From assembly GCA_027257055.1 (NCBI GenBank), contig JAPVLO010000182.1:4092001-4156000 (forward strand): a DNA stretch of 64,000 bases, given 5' to 3'. Made by a program: the position numbers and the translations under genes. The notes under the pieces are model-generated. The model did no database searches and was not told the origin of the DNA. It saw nothing but the letters and a program-made list of their open reading frames with translations. Positions 54,413-64,000 of the stretch are shown in pieces. Within the stretch, counting starts at the first letter, position 1, and the number at the start of each line of letters is the position of its first letter. This stretch comes from Cephalopachus bancanus. Lineage: Eukaryota > Chordata > Mammalia > Primates > Tarsiidae.

Positions 54413-55817
54413 TACACACCCACAAAAGGAAAGCCACTTTCCCGTTGAGGACCAAGGAGGCCATGACCTTGATCTGAGACAGTCCAAAGGCAACCAAAAG
54501 CAGAGTCTGAGGGAAGCAGCCAGTCCTTGCCAGCCCTCTCTTGTCCCTCTTCACGGGACAAATACCATCTACTCTGTGATTCCATTGCGGGGAACTGAGG
54601 ACTTGTTTGTTTCTTTTTCAAATGGCAACAGGAAGTTTCTCGGTTGAGAATCACCCAGGTGTATGGCTGGTTCACTATAATATTGAACATAAGATGCATC
54701 GAAGTTTAATTGCTTGAGAAAAAGGAGTGCGGTCTGTGTGAGGATGCGAAGGGTTGTGGGAGATGGATGAGGTGGAATATTAGTTCATGCCTGAGCGTGG
54801 AACCTGGAATCGTTCCAGACCTTCTCATGCAAAGCTCCAGCCTCTGTCCCATCACCCATCAAGCTCTCAGGATCCTCGAGGATTCTTCCCCGTATGATCC
54901 GGAATCAGTCAATGGATGCTTCTGGAAGCCCTTCGAGCACATGGGTGCTTTCTAGAAGGATGGAGTCACAGGTTTGAGTCACCAGTGGGACACTTAAAAC
55001 GAGGGACTATTTTGGAATGGGCTTGGTGAGAAGTGTCAGTCCGGCTATCGGCTGATAACTAATGTTTGTGGGCTTAGAGGGGGCCAGGCTTAGGTGAGAG
55101 CTTTAGTGAGAACTCCAGAGAGAGAAAACTTTTGTGTCTTCTCCACGCGTAGGTGGTCATTGACTCCCAGGAGAGGAGATTACAATGCTCTGGATCCTGA
55201 TATATTAAAGAAGGTAAAAACATGAAGAAATAAAAGTCTGGGTTACTTTTCTTCAGTTGTCCTTTTTATGAAACCTCTATGCCTTGGAACAAACACAGTG
55301 ATTCTCAGACTCTAGAGATACCCGTAACTGAATTCGACACGGTAGAGACGAACAATTCTTAATGAGATCTGTGGTTCGAGGGCTGTGGGGTAGGAATTGA
55401 TGGGTGTGAACGATGGAGAGGAGTGAGTTTCCAGGAGTGTCATTTTCACATGTGAACTGACACTTGCCAGCGTAGTCCCAGAGAGTCCTAGAAATCGCCA
55501 CATTTCTCTCAACATGAGTGAGGAAAACCAATATACTGATATGTTAGAAACAGCCATGTGCGGTAATTTGCAAAATCTCAGAATCAGGGAAGCTATAAAC
55601 ATGGGCATTTTCAGTCCTGAGTTGCAACATGTTTCTGACTCAGTCTCCTGCCAGTATGGATTTCCACTTGCATGTGATTTATTTTGTTTCTGGCTTACTC
55701 TGGAGGACTGGGGGACTGCTGCCAGAACACCTAGGATATGTTAATAGTTCCTGCCAGAAAAAAATAATAGGAACAAAACATCACCACCCAAACATGAACA
55801 GGCCATGTTTGTGCTAT
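54413..55817. other. Unique interval
   Basis: No repeat or gene recognised over 1.4 kb; open frames are under 100 aa and overlap on both strands. Confidence 0.4.
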
Positions 55818-55833
55818 TAAGAAAACACTTCCC

Positions 55834-56108
55834 AGATGGGCTCGGTGGCTCAGTCTGTAATCCTGCGCTGTTGGGAGGCTGAGGTGAGTGGATTGCCTGA
55901 GGCTGGTTCGAGACCCGCCTGGGCAACTTGGCGAGACCTCATCTCTACAATAAATCAAAAATCAGCCAGGCGTGGTAGCGTGCGCCTGTAGTTCCAGCTA
56001 CTTGGAAAGCTGAGGCGGATGGATCGCCGGAGCCCAGCAGGTCGAGGCTGCGGTGGCCGGGAGCAGCCACTGCACTCCAGTCTGGGTGACAGAGTGAGAC
56101 TCCAAAAA
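55834..56108 (+). mobile_element. Young lemur-lineage Alu
   Basis: Sense dimer with perfect duplication AAGAAAACACTTCCC (55819-55833 and 56109-56123). Long left-arm form; a small deletion at GAGGCTGGTTCGAGACC; very short A tail. Confidence 0.95.
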
Positions 56109-56123
56109 AAGAAAACACTTCCC

Positions 56124-56585
56124 TCTTGGAGAACTCGACTGTCAGCTGATAAGAGGGCCAGGATCACTCCCTCTGTGATCAGGTAGCTCCTAAGGGTTCC
56201 CACGACGTTACACCGCTCAGCGTTGACCCCCAGCCAGCTGTACACAGTGGGTCATTAGGGGGACATGGGAGAGAGTATAGATGGATTGTTATTGTTTACT
56301 ATTGGCAAAACACCTGAAAGCCTATGACCAATTAAATCTTGCCTCTTTATTCCCTATCTTAAAGCTCATTATATGTAAACCGACTGACTGGTAGCTTTCT
56401 ACAATGTTTAAATGTTGAACTGCTTGATAATAAACTCATGCACACCGGTGGCAGCAGGCGAGCCCAGACCTTCTGTTAACTCCTTTTTCCTCAGCAGCCA
56501 AACCTGCATACCTCTGAATACCTCTCATCAAAGCCCTCCCAATGTTACTGGCAACTAAGTAACATGGGTTCAGTCGTCACATGTA
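56124..56585. other. Unassigned DNA
   Basis: No feature recognised. AACTGCTTGATAATAAACTC and CTTCTGTTAACTCC phrases at 56418-56485 hint at an old LTR 3' end, not enough to call. Confidence 0.3.
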
Positions 56586-56589
56586 CCAG

Positions 56590-56775
56590 GCTCTGTGCTT
56601 TCTGTGAAGTATGTCAATTGATCCTTCATCATACATGGACTAACTATAAATGGCTAGTATTATTGCTGTTTTACCACTGAGGCATATGAAACACAGAGAG
56701 GCCAAATAATTTGCCCACGGTCACACGACCTGTAAGATGATGAAGCCAGGATTCAAGGCCAAGTCCAGCCAGCCC
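56590..56775 (-). mobile_element. MIR
   Basis: GAAACACAGAGAGGCCAAATAA, CCCACGGTCACACGACC and GAAGCCAGGATTCAAGGC are the antisense MIR core. Confidence 0.85.
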
Positions 56776-56860
56776 TGAAATTCCAAACCTGTATCCCCCA
56801 TGCCCTTATGTTCTCTCTTAAACTGAAGTCTCTGTATCTCTCTGTCAACAGAGGAAAAGA

Positions 56861-56919
56861 TTCATTCATCCAGTCAATGTTTATTGAGACTCTGCTATGA
56901 CACAAGAAATATTCCAGAT
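56861..56919 (-). mobile_element. L2 3' terminus
   Basis: TTCATTCATCCAGTCAATG followed by TTTATTGAGACTCTGCTATG is the antisense L2 end. Confidence 0.7.
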
Positions 56920-57672
56920 CAGGCATTGTCAAACTTCGTGTGTGTGTGTGTGTGTGTGTGTCTGATTTTTTGAAAATTTTGTTTTAATTTTATTTTAGCG
57001 TTGTGGGGTACAAGTTGGATTTACTACATAAATAAGTCACGTGCAGGTGGGGCTTGGGTTTCTAGCGGGCCCTCTCTCCCCCGATAATGGACCAGGGACC
57101 CGGTGTGTTGCCACGTGTCCCCTCCCTCCTCCCTCCTTCCTTCCCCCAGCAGTGTCCGGTGCCAGCCGATCCCACCCTTGTGTCCGTGTGACCAGTGATC
57201 AGGGCCCACTCATGAGTGAGAACATGCGGTATTCAATTCTTTGTTTCTGTCATAGTTCACTTAGTATGACGGTCTCCAGTTGCATCCATGTTGCTGTGAA
57301 GGTCATGATTTTGTTCTTTTTCATGGCTGCATAATATCCCATCATGAATATGTACCACGTTTTTTTTTCATGCGGTCCAATTTCAATGGGCATCTGGGTT
57401 GGTTCCACGTTGTTGCTACTGTGAAGAGTGCTGCAATAAACACACTGGGGATGGTCCAACTATTTTCTGTAAAGGACCAGATAGTAAATATTTTAGGTTT
57501 CCCAGGCCGTATGCTGAGTTACTATGACGCAACTATGCCCTTGTACTGCAAAATTGGGAAAGCGGCCGTAGACGATATGTAAATGAATAACCTAGCTTTG
57601 CTCCAATAAAATGTCATTTGCAGAGGCAGTTTGTAAGCTGGGTTTGGCCTATGAGTCGTGGCCTCGCTCCAG
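56920..57672. mobile_element. hAT-type MITE split by an L1
   Basis: CAGGCATTGTCAAACTT at the left is one terminus; after the L1 the element resumes at TATTTTCTGTAAAGGACCAG and runs through TTGTACTGCAAAATTGGG and CTCCAATAAAATGTCATTTG to about 57672. A familiar mammalian Charlie-type MITE; name uncertain. Confidence 0.75.
56936..57450 (-). mobile_element. Lemur-type L1 3' end with (TG)n at its tail
   Basis: Antisense: GCGTTGTGGGGTACAAGTTG, a C-rich 3' UTR, then ORF2 tail (AATATCCCATCATGAATATG, GTTGTTGCTACTGTGAAGAG). ATTGTCAAACT (56925) and ATGGTCCAACT (57451) look like its target duplication. A TG tract (56938-56961) lies where a tail would be. Confidence 0.85.
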
Positions 57673-57995
57673 GGGCTGGGATTCTAACAGTGAAAAGAAA
57701 ATCAGCCACAAAAAGGTCTGCCTCTGTGGTGCTTACACTCCAGAACAGGCAAACCATTGTATTTCCTGGCCTGTTTATCAAGTAAACATTGTCCCTGGAG
57801 TCACTGAGACTTTAGGGGTAGTCTACTCAGTACTCTCTCCCGAGACAGCCCCTCTTTACGGCTTTCTTAACTGGTGGATGCTCATTCTATGAGAAGGGAT
57901 TCAGGGTTACCCCCGTGTCCCCGAGGACCCATCCTCGTTACGTAGGTCTGCCCTGTCTGTCTTCTCGGCCATTGGACCCACTCATCCTGACAGTT
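57673..57995. other. Unassigned DNA
   Basis: No recognised feature. Confidence 0.35.
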
Positions 57996-58002
57996 CTTAA
58001 GG

Positions 58003-58197
58003 CAGAGAGCCTCAAACTGTAGCACATCAGAACCACTTTTCAGGTGTGTTAAAACTTAAGTTTGGTGGGCTCCACTCTAGAGATTCTGATTCAGCAGATC
58101 TGGGGCGACTCCCAAGACTTTCCACTTCCAGCAAGTTCCCAGGTGATTCCAAAGCTGCTGATTCCCGGACCACACTTTGAGAACCGGTGTTCTCTGG
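58003..58197 (+). mobile_element. MER5A-type hAT MITE
   Basis: AGAGCCTCAAACTGTAGCAC at one end, CACACTTTGAGAACCGGTG at the other, with GAGATTCTGATTCAGCAGATC and CCAGGTGATTCCAAAGCTGC between. Confidence 0.88.
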
Positions 58198-59590
58198 CAA
58201 GAGCAAGTGACTCGAACAACTCCGCTCCCAGTTTTTCAGCTCTCTGATCATTCGTATCAGGTAACTCCCATGTCTTCTTCGGACAAAATCTCCTTAGGTC
58301 TTTTAACCGCTCTTCCCACGAGGAATAACATAGACATGACAAGCTCTGCCACCACTGATCAGGCCGAATACCCAGGAGACAGTGCTGGAAGCCACCGAGA
58401 AGGGCCCTGCAGTGATACACAAACAATGAAACCATTTCTCAAGGCCAAAGGGTGAGTCCAATGCTGAGACTGCGGAAAAAGAACATGTGAAAACAGCCAG
58501 CAAGAAGATTCCAGTTCCTCTTCAGCATGTGACTGTGGACAAGTCATTTTCTCCCCCAGGTCCCATCTTTTTGTCTGTGACATGGGCGTGGCCGAGGTCC
58601 TCCTTGCGGTGAGAATGCTGGTATCCTTCAGTAGGTGGGGAAATCTCGGCAGACATTGCTACCGCCTCCCAAGAAGATATCCTAGAGGACTATCCTGGGG
58701 GGACTTCCTCAAATTACTCTCCATGCCCGGCAGTCTGCAAGAGCTGCCCCTGTGTCAACAGGGCATTCAGTTCTATTTTCTCCCAAGAGTCACCTTGCAC
58801 GGAGCTTGTGTTCAAGCCTGATGTGTTACCATCACTGGTTTATGTCAATTAAGCTCATTTCCTGTGCTCCAGATCTGCAAACAGAATGCTGTTTGGGGCC
58901 TCAGATCTGCAGTTTGTAAATCCACTTTGCTAATCTGTTCTCGCCTCTTGGCCCTGATAGGTGATTCTGTTGGCTACCGGGACTTCTGCAGGGGCTGAGG
59001 GCTGGGCGGCCCTGGGGCCACCTAAGGTGGCTTAAGGCACTCCTTCTACTCTGAGGTCTGGGCCTCAGCCACAAAGCAAGAGATCCCTGGTTCTTGGCAC
59101 CTGGCCTCTGGAGAGTTCAGCTGTCATCTACCCCTTTGTTCGATCAAGCAGCTCGGCAGCCCTTGAGTTTAAATAACAACCACAGAACAAGTGTCACTGA
59201 GGATTCTCAGCAAGGTTTCTTTAGCTCAGGAGAATGTCACATCCAAATTCTGGGCAATATTATGATGTGGGTTCATTTCTCCTTCGTGAAAAGGTGCTCA
59301 CACCAATTTCCATAAAGAGATTTTACCTGGTATCAGGAATTTGGGCAAGCAGGACTGCTGGGTGGGTCGGCTACCTAGCCAACCTCAGGAAGTTGTGTAG
59401 TAGAAATCAGGTGAGCAACTGAGTTAGGGGCTGGCAGTAGAAAGTTCTAGGGTCATTGGAAAATAACCCTGATGAGGGAGAAGACATCACTGCTTAGGCC
59501 AGCAGCAGATTTGTTGTGCTCAGTTTGTGCAACAGCTGCTTATCCTTTCTAAGCCATCTATAATTATTTCCCGAAGAGGCAGTAAATCTT
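58198..59590. other. Mostly unique DNA with a weak MIR
   Basis: A sense MIR-like piece at 58515-58620 (GTGACTGTGGACAAGTCATT, TGTCTGTGACATGGGC). Open frames up to 114 aa overlap on both strands. No gene. Confidence 0.45.
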
Positions 59591-59594
59591 AGTG

Positions 59595-59800
59595 AAGTAT
59601 TTGGGTTCTGGAGTCAGACCACCATGGGTTTTTATCTTGGCCCTGCTGTCTCCTTGGTGTGTGACCTTGGTCAGGTGTCTTAATCTCTCCAGGTCTTTGC
59701 TTTTTCTCCTTGTAAATGAGAATGATAATATCCACCTTCCCAGAACTGAGGGTTAAAGGAAGCGATTTACCTGAGAGTTTTCAATGCTCAGTTGTGTTGG
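59595..59800 (+). mobile_element. MIR
   Basis: GGTTCTGGAGTCAGACCACC, TGTGTGACCTTGGTCAGGTG and AATGAGAATGATAATATCC are in canonical MIR order; one of the best-preserved MIRs here. Confidence 0.9.
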
Positions 59801-61030
59801 ATGTTAGTGTTATCTGCAGTAGTTATTCCAAAACATCAACCCAGTGGATTGGTGTATAATAAACCCTCCCTAAAGGTCACGTTATTGAGTCAGATGCTTT
59901 GGGTGAGATGTTCCAATTATTGCTTAGAAAATACCTAGTGAGAAGTGAAAGATGTATTTGTTGAAATCCTTCATTCAGCAAGTCTTTTTCTGAGTAGCCC
60001 ATGGGACTTTAAGAAGTTTAGTCTAAGGACACATGTAAAACTTAGCATCCTACAGAGAACATCCATGCAGAAGAATCTCAGATGTGGTGCACCTAAACTA
60101 AACCACAGAGAGAGGAGTCGGCAACCCAAGGTCATGCAGCAGATTCTTGGCAGAGCAGGGGTTAGGTACCAGCCGACTGGAATTCCTCCAGGGCACATGC
60201 TTCCACTGTTGCTTTACACACCACTCTTGGGCCGTGTCGTTGAAAGCACTCGGGCTGATGGTGCCAGAGCCACAGTGACCTTCACGCTTCAGAGGCCAGG
60301 GTCAGAACAGAGACAGGAGGGAACTAGGGGTGGGACAGGAAGTAGCTCAAGAAAGTAGAAAGGCAGGTCTACATCACTCTCTCAGCTCACCCCATCCCTC
60401 ATCCCTTAACCTCGGCCATTTCCTCCTAAGGTAACGGCCTGTAAATACAGATATTTGAGGACCTCCGCCCCATCCTTGTCCAATCCATATGTCATATGCT
60501 TTCCCTTCATGGGAAAACAAAAGGACCAGGGAACCATGCTAAGGACAGCAATGAAACTTTCACTGAGGACTGTTTTTGCACCGTTGGGGTTAAAACTTTC
60601 TTCTCTGCCCTGATCAGCTTGGTCTCTCTCTCTGTGTGTGTGTCTTTCTCTGTCTCTCTTTCTCTCTCTGTCACTCTCTTTCTCTCTCCCTGTCTCTCTC
60701 TCTCTCTTCTATCGGATTTTTGCCTTTCCCAGAAATCCACGTGTGCCCAGGGATTCTTCGAAGGGGCATTTTCTAGTGCTCACGGCACCTCCTCACCCTC
60801 TAGCAGCTTCCCCCAGTCATTCCCACTGGGCAGGGTTTTCATCACCAGGTATAGGTGGATCTTGACTTGGAGACCTGGAGGCTGTGGGTTCTGTAAAGGG
60901 TCATCGTGTTTTCTCTCTCCTTCTGTCTCAATTTAGTTTCTTCTCTCAACTCTGTCTTTTCCGATGAAACTAGGCCCTTCGCAACACGGAAACAGCCTCG
61001 TTCTCTTTGTGACCCCCAGCTGGCCCACGG
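59801..61030. other. Mostly unique DNA with a possible MIR scrap and (TC)n
   Basis: An antisense MIR-like scrap at about 60090-60180. A frame of 137 aa (59945-60358) runs through it and is not called. The TC-rich tract is listed separately. Confidence 0.4.
60624..60713. repeat. Imperfect (TC)n tract
   Basis: About 90 bases of CTCTCT broken by TGTGTG and CTGT units. It generates two spurious open frames. Confidence 0.92.
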
Positions 61031-61031
61031 A

Positions 61032-61090
61032 CTGGCATAGATCCCGGCACATAGCAAGTGCTGGGAACAGGAGTGAATCAATTCCTGAAC
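61032..61090 (+). mobile_element. L2 3' terminus relic
   Basis: CCCGGCACATAGCAAGTGC followed by GAGTGAATCAATTCC matches the sense L2 3' end. Confidence 0.55.
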
Positions 61091-61404
61091 CCTTCTCTCT
61101 TCCAAGACTTCACTCCCTTGCTACGGCGGCCCTGCATGGGCCTGGGGATGGAGGTTGGAACAGCCTGGAGAGGAGGAGCAAGGACGACTCCGAAAGAGGC
61201 TGTTCAACCCAGGCGCGAGTATTTGGGGGCTAAAATCCATTACTCCTGGCAAGTTGCTAGCAGAGAAGCAGCTCTCTTTAGTTAAATACCCAGTTTTGTG
61301 AGTAGTTCTTTCTATGTTGAAGTCCCAGTGTCAAAGAGTTTAAGGAAGGATTTTTCTTTCATCATTTCCCCGACAATACATTTCCCCCTGATGTCCATCT
61401 ACCG

Positions 61405-61810
61405 GACATTGATTGAGAGGGTTTCACGTAAGAAACACCATGCGGAGAGCTCAGACCTAAAAGATGAATGAGGCACAGACATGGGGTAAGTATCACGCAG
61501 GGCTGCCCCCTCCCAAATATTTCAGTTCCAAGACAGTAGAGTGCAGGGAGAGACATGTGTGCAGAGTGCTGTGGGGGCCCCGCGGTGGTCACTAGCCTAG
61601 CCTGGGGGCTGGGTAAAGACAGGGCCCTCAAGAACTAGAAGAGTGAAAGGAGAAGAAGATTGGAGGCAGGGAGGTCAGACATCAAGAGCAAAGGCCTGGG
61701 AAGAGAGCTACAGTGGCAGGTGCGTAATACCTCTGTCAGAGCATGAAGTGGGAGGTAAGGGTTGACGGGAGGAGGCAGACAGGTAGACAGGACAGATCTT
61801 GGACAGTTGG
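61405..61810 (-). mobile_element. L2 relic
   Basis: Antisense: ACATTGATTGAGAGGGTTTC, AAAGATGAATGAGGCACAGAC, AGAGCAAAGGCCTGGGAAG. Confidence 0.5.
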
Positions 61811-61887
61811 TCAACTACTAGAAAACAAAATGCACAACTGTTGACTTATTTTTTTTTTTAAGTCAAGACATGCATATAGCAAAAAAA

Positions 61888-62013
61888 ATTTTTTTTTCAT
61901 TTTTTGTAGAGACAAGGTCTTGCTATGTTGCCGCCAAGGCTGGTCTCAAACTCTTGGGCTTAAGTGATCCTCCCACTTTGGCTCCTCAAAGTGTGAGCCA
62001 CCACACCCTGCCT
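61888..62013 (-). mobile_element. Alu left arm (FLAM-like)
   Basis: Antisense monomer: TTTTTGTAGAGACAAGGTC through GTGAGCCACCACACCCTGCC. Confidence 0.82.
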
Positions 62014-62285
62014 AAAAAAAAAAATTAGAAAAAGACATTTCAAATAGAAAACTATAAAATGAATCTAAGATTCTTTCGACATGTCCATATTCCTGTCCCT
62101 GATTCTTCTCCACAAAGGAGTTATAAGCAACTTTTAAATCATTTTTTCCAGGAAAAAATGTATACAGTAGAATATTTGAACATTTATAAGTATATATTAT
62201 TTTTTGTTTACACCAATGATCCTATACGATGCTTATTGTTTTGTGCCTTGATGCTTTAGGTATTTTTTTTTTACATTATGTATGA
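62014..62285. other. AT-rich unassigned DNA
   Basis: No firm assignment; may be part of an old repeat. Confidence 0.3.
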
Positions 62286-62289
62286 GAAA

Positions 62290-64000
62290 TCTTCTTAAAT
62301 CAATCTATCAATAATAACCTTGAATATAAAAGATTTAAATTCTCCATTTAAAAGACATAGACTAGATGAAAGAGTTTTAATGAAAAGATGCAACTATATG
62401 CTGCTTATAAGAAACTTACATCTCTCATAAAGACATAGACTGAAAAGAAATGGAAAAAAATTTTCATGCAAAAAGAAACCAAAAATGAGCAGGTGTGGCC
62501 ATACTTATATCATACAAAACAGACTTCAAGTTAAAAGCTGTAAAAAAGAGACAAAGAAGGACATTTTGTAATAATAAAAAGATCAATTCATTATAAAAAC
62601 ATGAAGATTCTGAATATATATGCATCCAGCACTGAAGTAACAAGTTCAAATATTATTAGATCTAAAAGGAGAGATAAACCCTCCTAAATCAATAATAGCT
62701 GGGGACTTCAATACCCCACTGTCAGTATAGGACAATTATCTAGACAGAAAACTGACAAAGAAACATTAGATTTAAACTGCTCCATAGACCAAAATAGATC
62801 TGATAGATGTTTACAGAACATTTCACCCAACAGCTGCAGGATATACATTATTTTAATCAGCACATAGAACATTCTCCAGGATTAACCATATGTCAAGACA
62901 CAAAACAAGTCTCAAAAAATATTTAAAAATTGAAATCATATCAAGTACCGTATCTGAGCACAATAAAATAAAACGAGAAATCAGTAAGAAGAGGAACATT
63001 TGAAACCATACAAATACATGAAAATTAAACAACATGCTCCTGAACAACCGATGGGTGAAGGATGGAAACAAATGAAAACTGCAGGCCAATATCTTTGAGG
63101 AACATATGAGCAAAAATCCTCATCAGAATACTGGCAAACTGGATCCAACAACACATCCAAAAGATCATACAAGTACACCATAATCAAGTAGGATGTATTC
63201 CAGAAAGGCAATGACAGTTCGAAACATGCAAATCAATAAATGTCGTATATCACTTTAATAGAAGAAAAAATAAACAAGCACGATAATCTCAATAGATGCA
63301 GAAAAGCATTTGATAAAATTCAACATTCTTTCATAATAAAAAATCTTAATAAATTAGGTATAGAAGGAAACTACCTCTACATAATATAACATTATATATA
63401 TCATATATATGATAAACCCGCAGCTAACATTTTACTAAGTGGGAAAAAGTTGAGAGCTTTTGCTCTAAAAACTGGAACAGGATGAAGATGCTCACTCTTA
63501 TCACTCTTATTCAACATAGTACTGGAGGTTCTAGCCAGAGCAATTAGGCAAGAAATAGAAATAGCCAGGCTCAGTGGCTCAGCCTATAATCCCGCGCCTT
63601 TGGGAGGCTGAGATGAGTGGATTGCCTGAGCCCGCGGGTTCGAGACCCACCTGGGCAGTGATACCTCATCTCTACAGTAAATAAAAAAATCAGCCGGGCG
63701 TAGTAGCATGCGCCTATAATTCCGGCTACTCGGAAGGCTGAGGCGGAAGGATCGCTGGAGCCCAGCAGGTCGACAGTCTGGGCGACACAGTGAGACTCCA
63801 ACTTAAAAAAAAAAAAAAAAAAAAAGATAAAAATAAACGACATTCAAATTGGAAAGAAAGAAGTCAAATTGTCCCTGTTTACAGATTAATGATTTTATAT
63901 ACAGAAAAGCCTAAAGACTCGACCAAAAAATTCTTAAAATTTATAAACAAAATTAGTAAAGTTTCAAGATACAAAATTAATATGCAAAAATCAGCAGCAT
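62290..64000 (+). mobile_element. Old L1M ORF2 body, continues beyond window
   Basis: Sense L1 ORF2: AGACATAGACTAGATGAAAG, AATAGCTGGGGACTTCAATAC, CCAAAATAGATCTGATAGATG and GGATGTATTCCAGAAAGGC. It jumps from the endonuclease/linker part to the reverse-transcriptase part near 63050 (internal deletion). Heavily mutated. An Alu is inserted at 63562. Confidence 0.85.
63562..63825 (+). mobile_element. Young lemur-lineage Alu with right-arm deletion
   Basis: Sense dimer of the 5-nt deletion subfamily (GGGCAGTGATACC). About 35 bases are missing from the right arm after CAGCAGGTCGA, removing the hairpin. AGAAATAGAAATA / AGATAAAAATAAA flank it as a decayed duplication. Confidence 0.93.

Noticed and set aside
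59945..60358. 137-aa frame
   Set aside because: Crosses a MIR-like scrap, no domain, and a 75-aa frame lies opposite.
60496..60936. 146-aa frame with a Leu/Ser repeat
   Set aside because: Produced by the TC microsatellite.

Overview
This is a stretch of a mammalian nuclear genome, and the repeats point to a strepsirrhine primate, most likely a Malagasy lemur lineage. Dimeric 7SL-derived Alu elements are dense (about 29 copies). The younger ones carry a linker reading ACAATAAATCAAAAAATCAG, a CTCAGCCTGTCATCCCGCG head and a tight right-arm hairpin, features I do not associate with AluJ/S/Y of monkeys and apes. I see no tRNA-headed Alu variants of the loris/galago type. The genus call is inference from repeat style only.

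I could not identify any protein-coding exon, tRNA, rRNA, snRNA or CRISPR array. Open frames are explained by Alu copies (open on both strands because they are young and GC-rich), by L1 ORF2 remnants, by microsatellites, or by GC-rich DNA that is poor in stop codons. The window reads as intergenic or deep intronic DNA.

Layout: 1-1.36 kb unassigned; 1.4-8.7 kb ancient L1 relics cut by LTRs, three younger L1 3' ends and Alus; 9.3-10.1 kb an antisense ERV LTR with a very young Alu; 10.1-16 kb mixed unique DNA, Alus and CA/CT microsatellites; 16-25.4 kb mostly unique DNA with L2, MIR, hAT and Tigger relics and the first of three mariner copies; 25.4-34 kb dense Alus plus a nest of L1, mariner and Alus and a third mariner; 34.7-37.1 kb a repeat-poor, GC-rich island, the best candidate for regulatory DNA; 37.1-41 kb L2, MIR and hAT; 41-50 kb old L1 bodies on the + strand; 50-62 kb MIR, L2, hAT, scattered Alus and two younger L1 ends; 62.3-64 kb an old + strand L1 running off the right edge.

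The most interesting signals are: (i) a mariner-type DNA transposon family, three shortened copies in 15 kb, one of which looks like a foldback; (ii) a lemur-lineage Alu series with a stepwise 5-nt deletion and a perfect GTGGCC/GGCCAC hairpin in the right arm; (iii) nested insertions with intact target-site duplications that give a relative chronology; (iv) an L1 with a twin-priming inversion; (v) the GC-rich island near 35 kb. Family names are from memory of consensus features; no database search was run.
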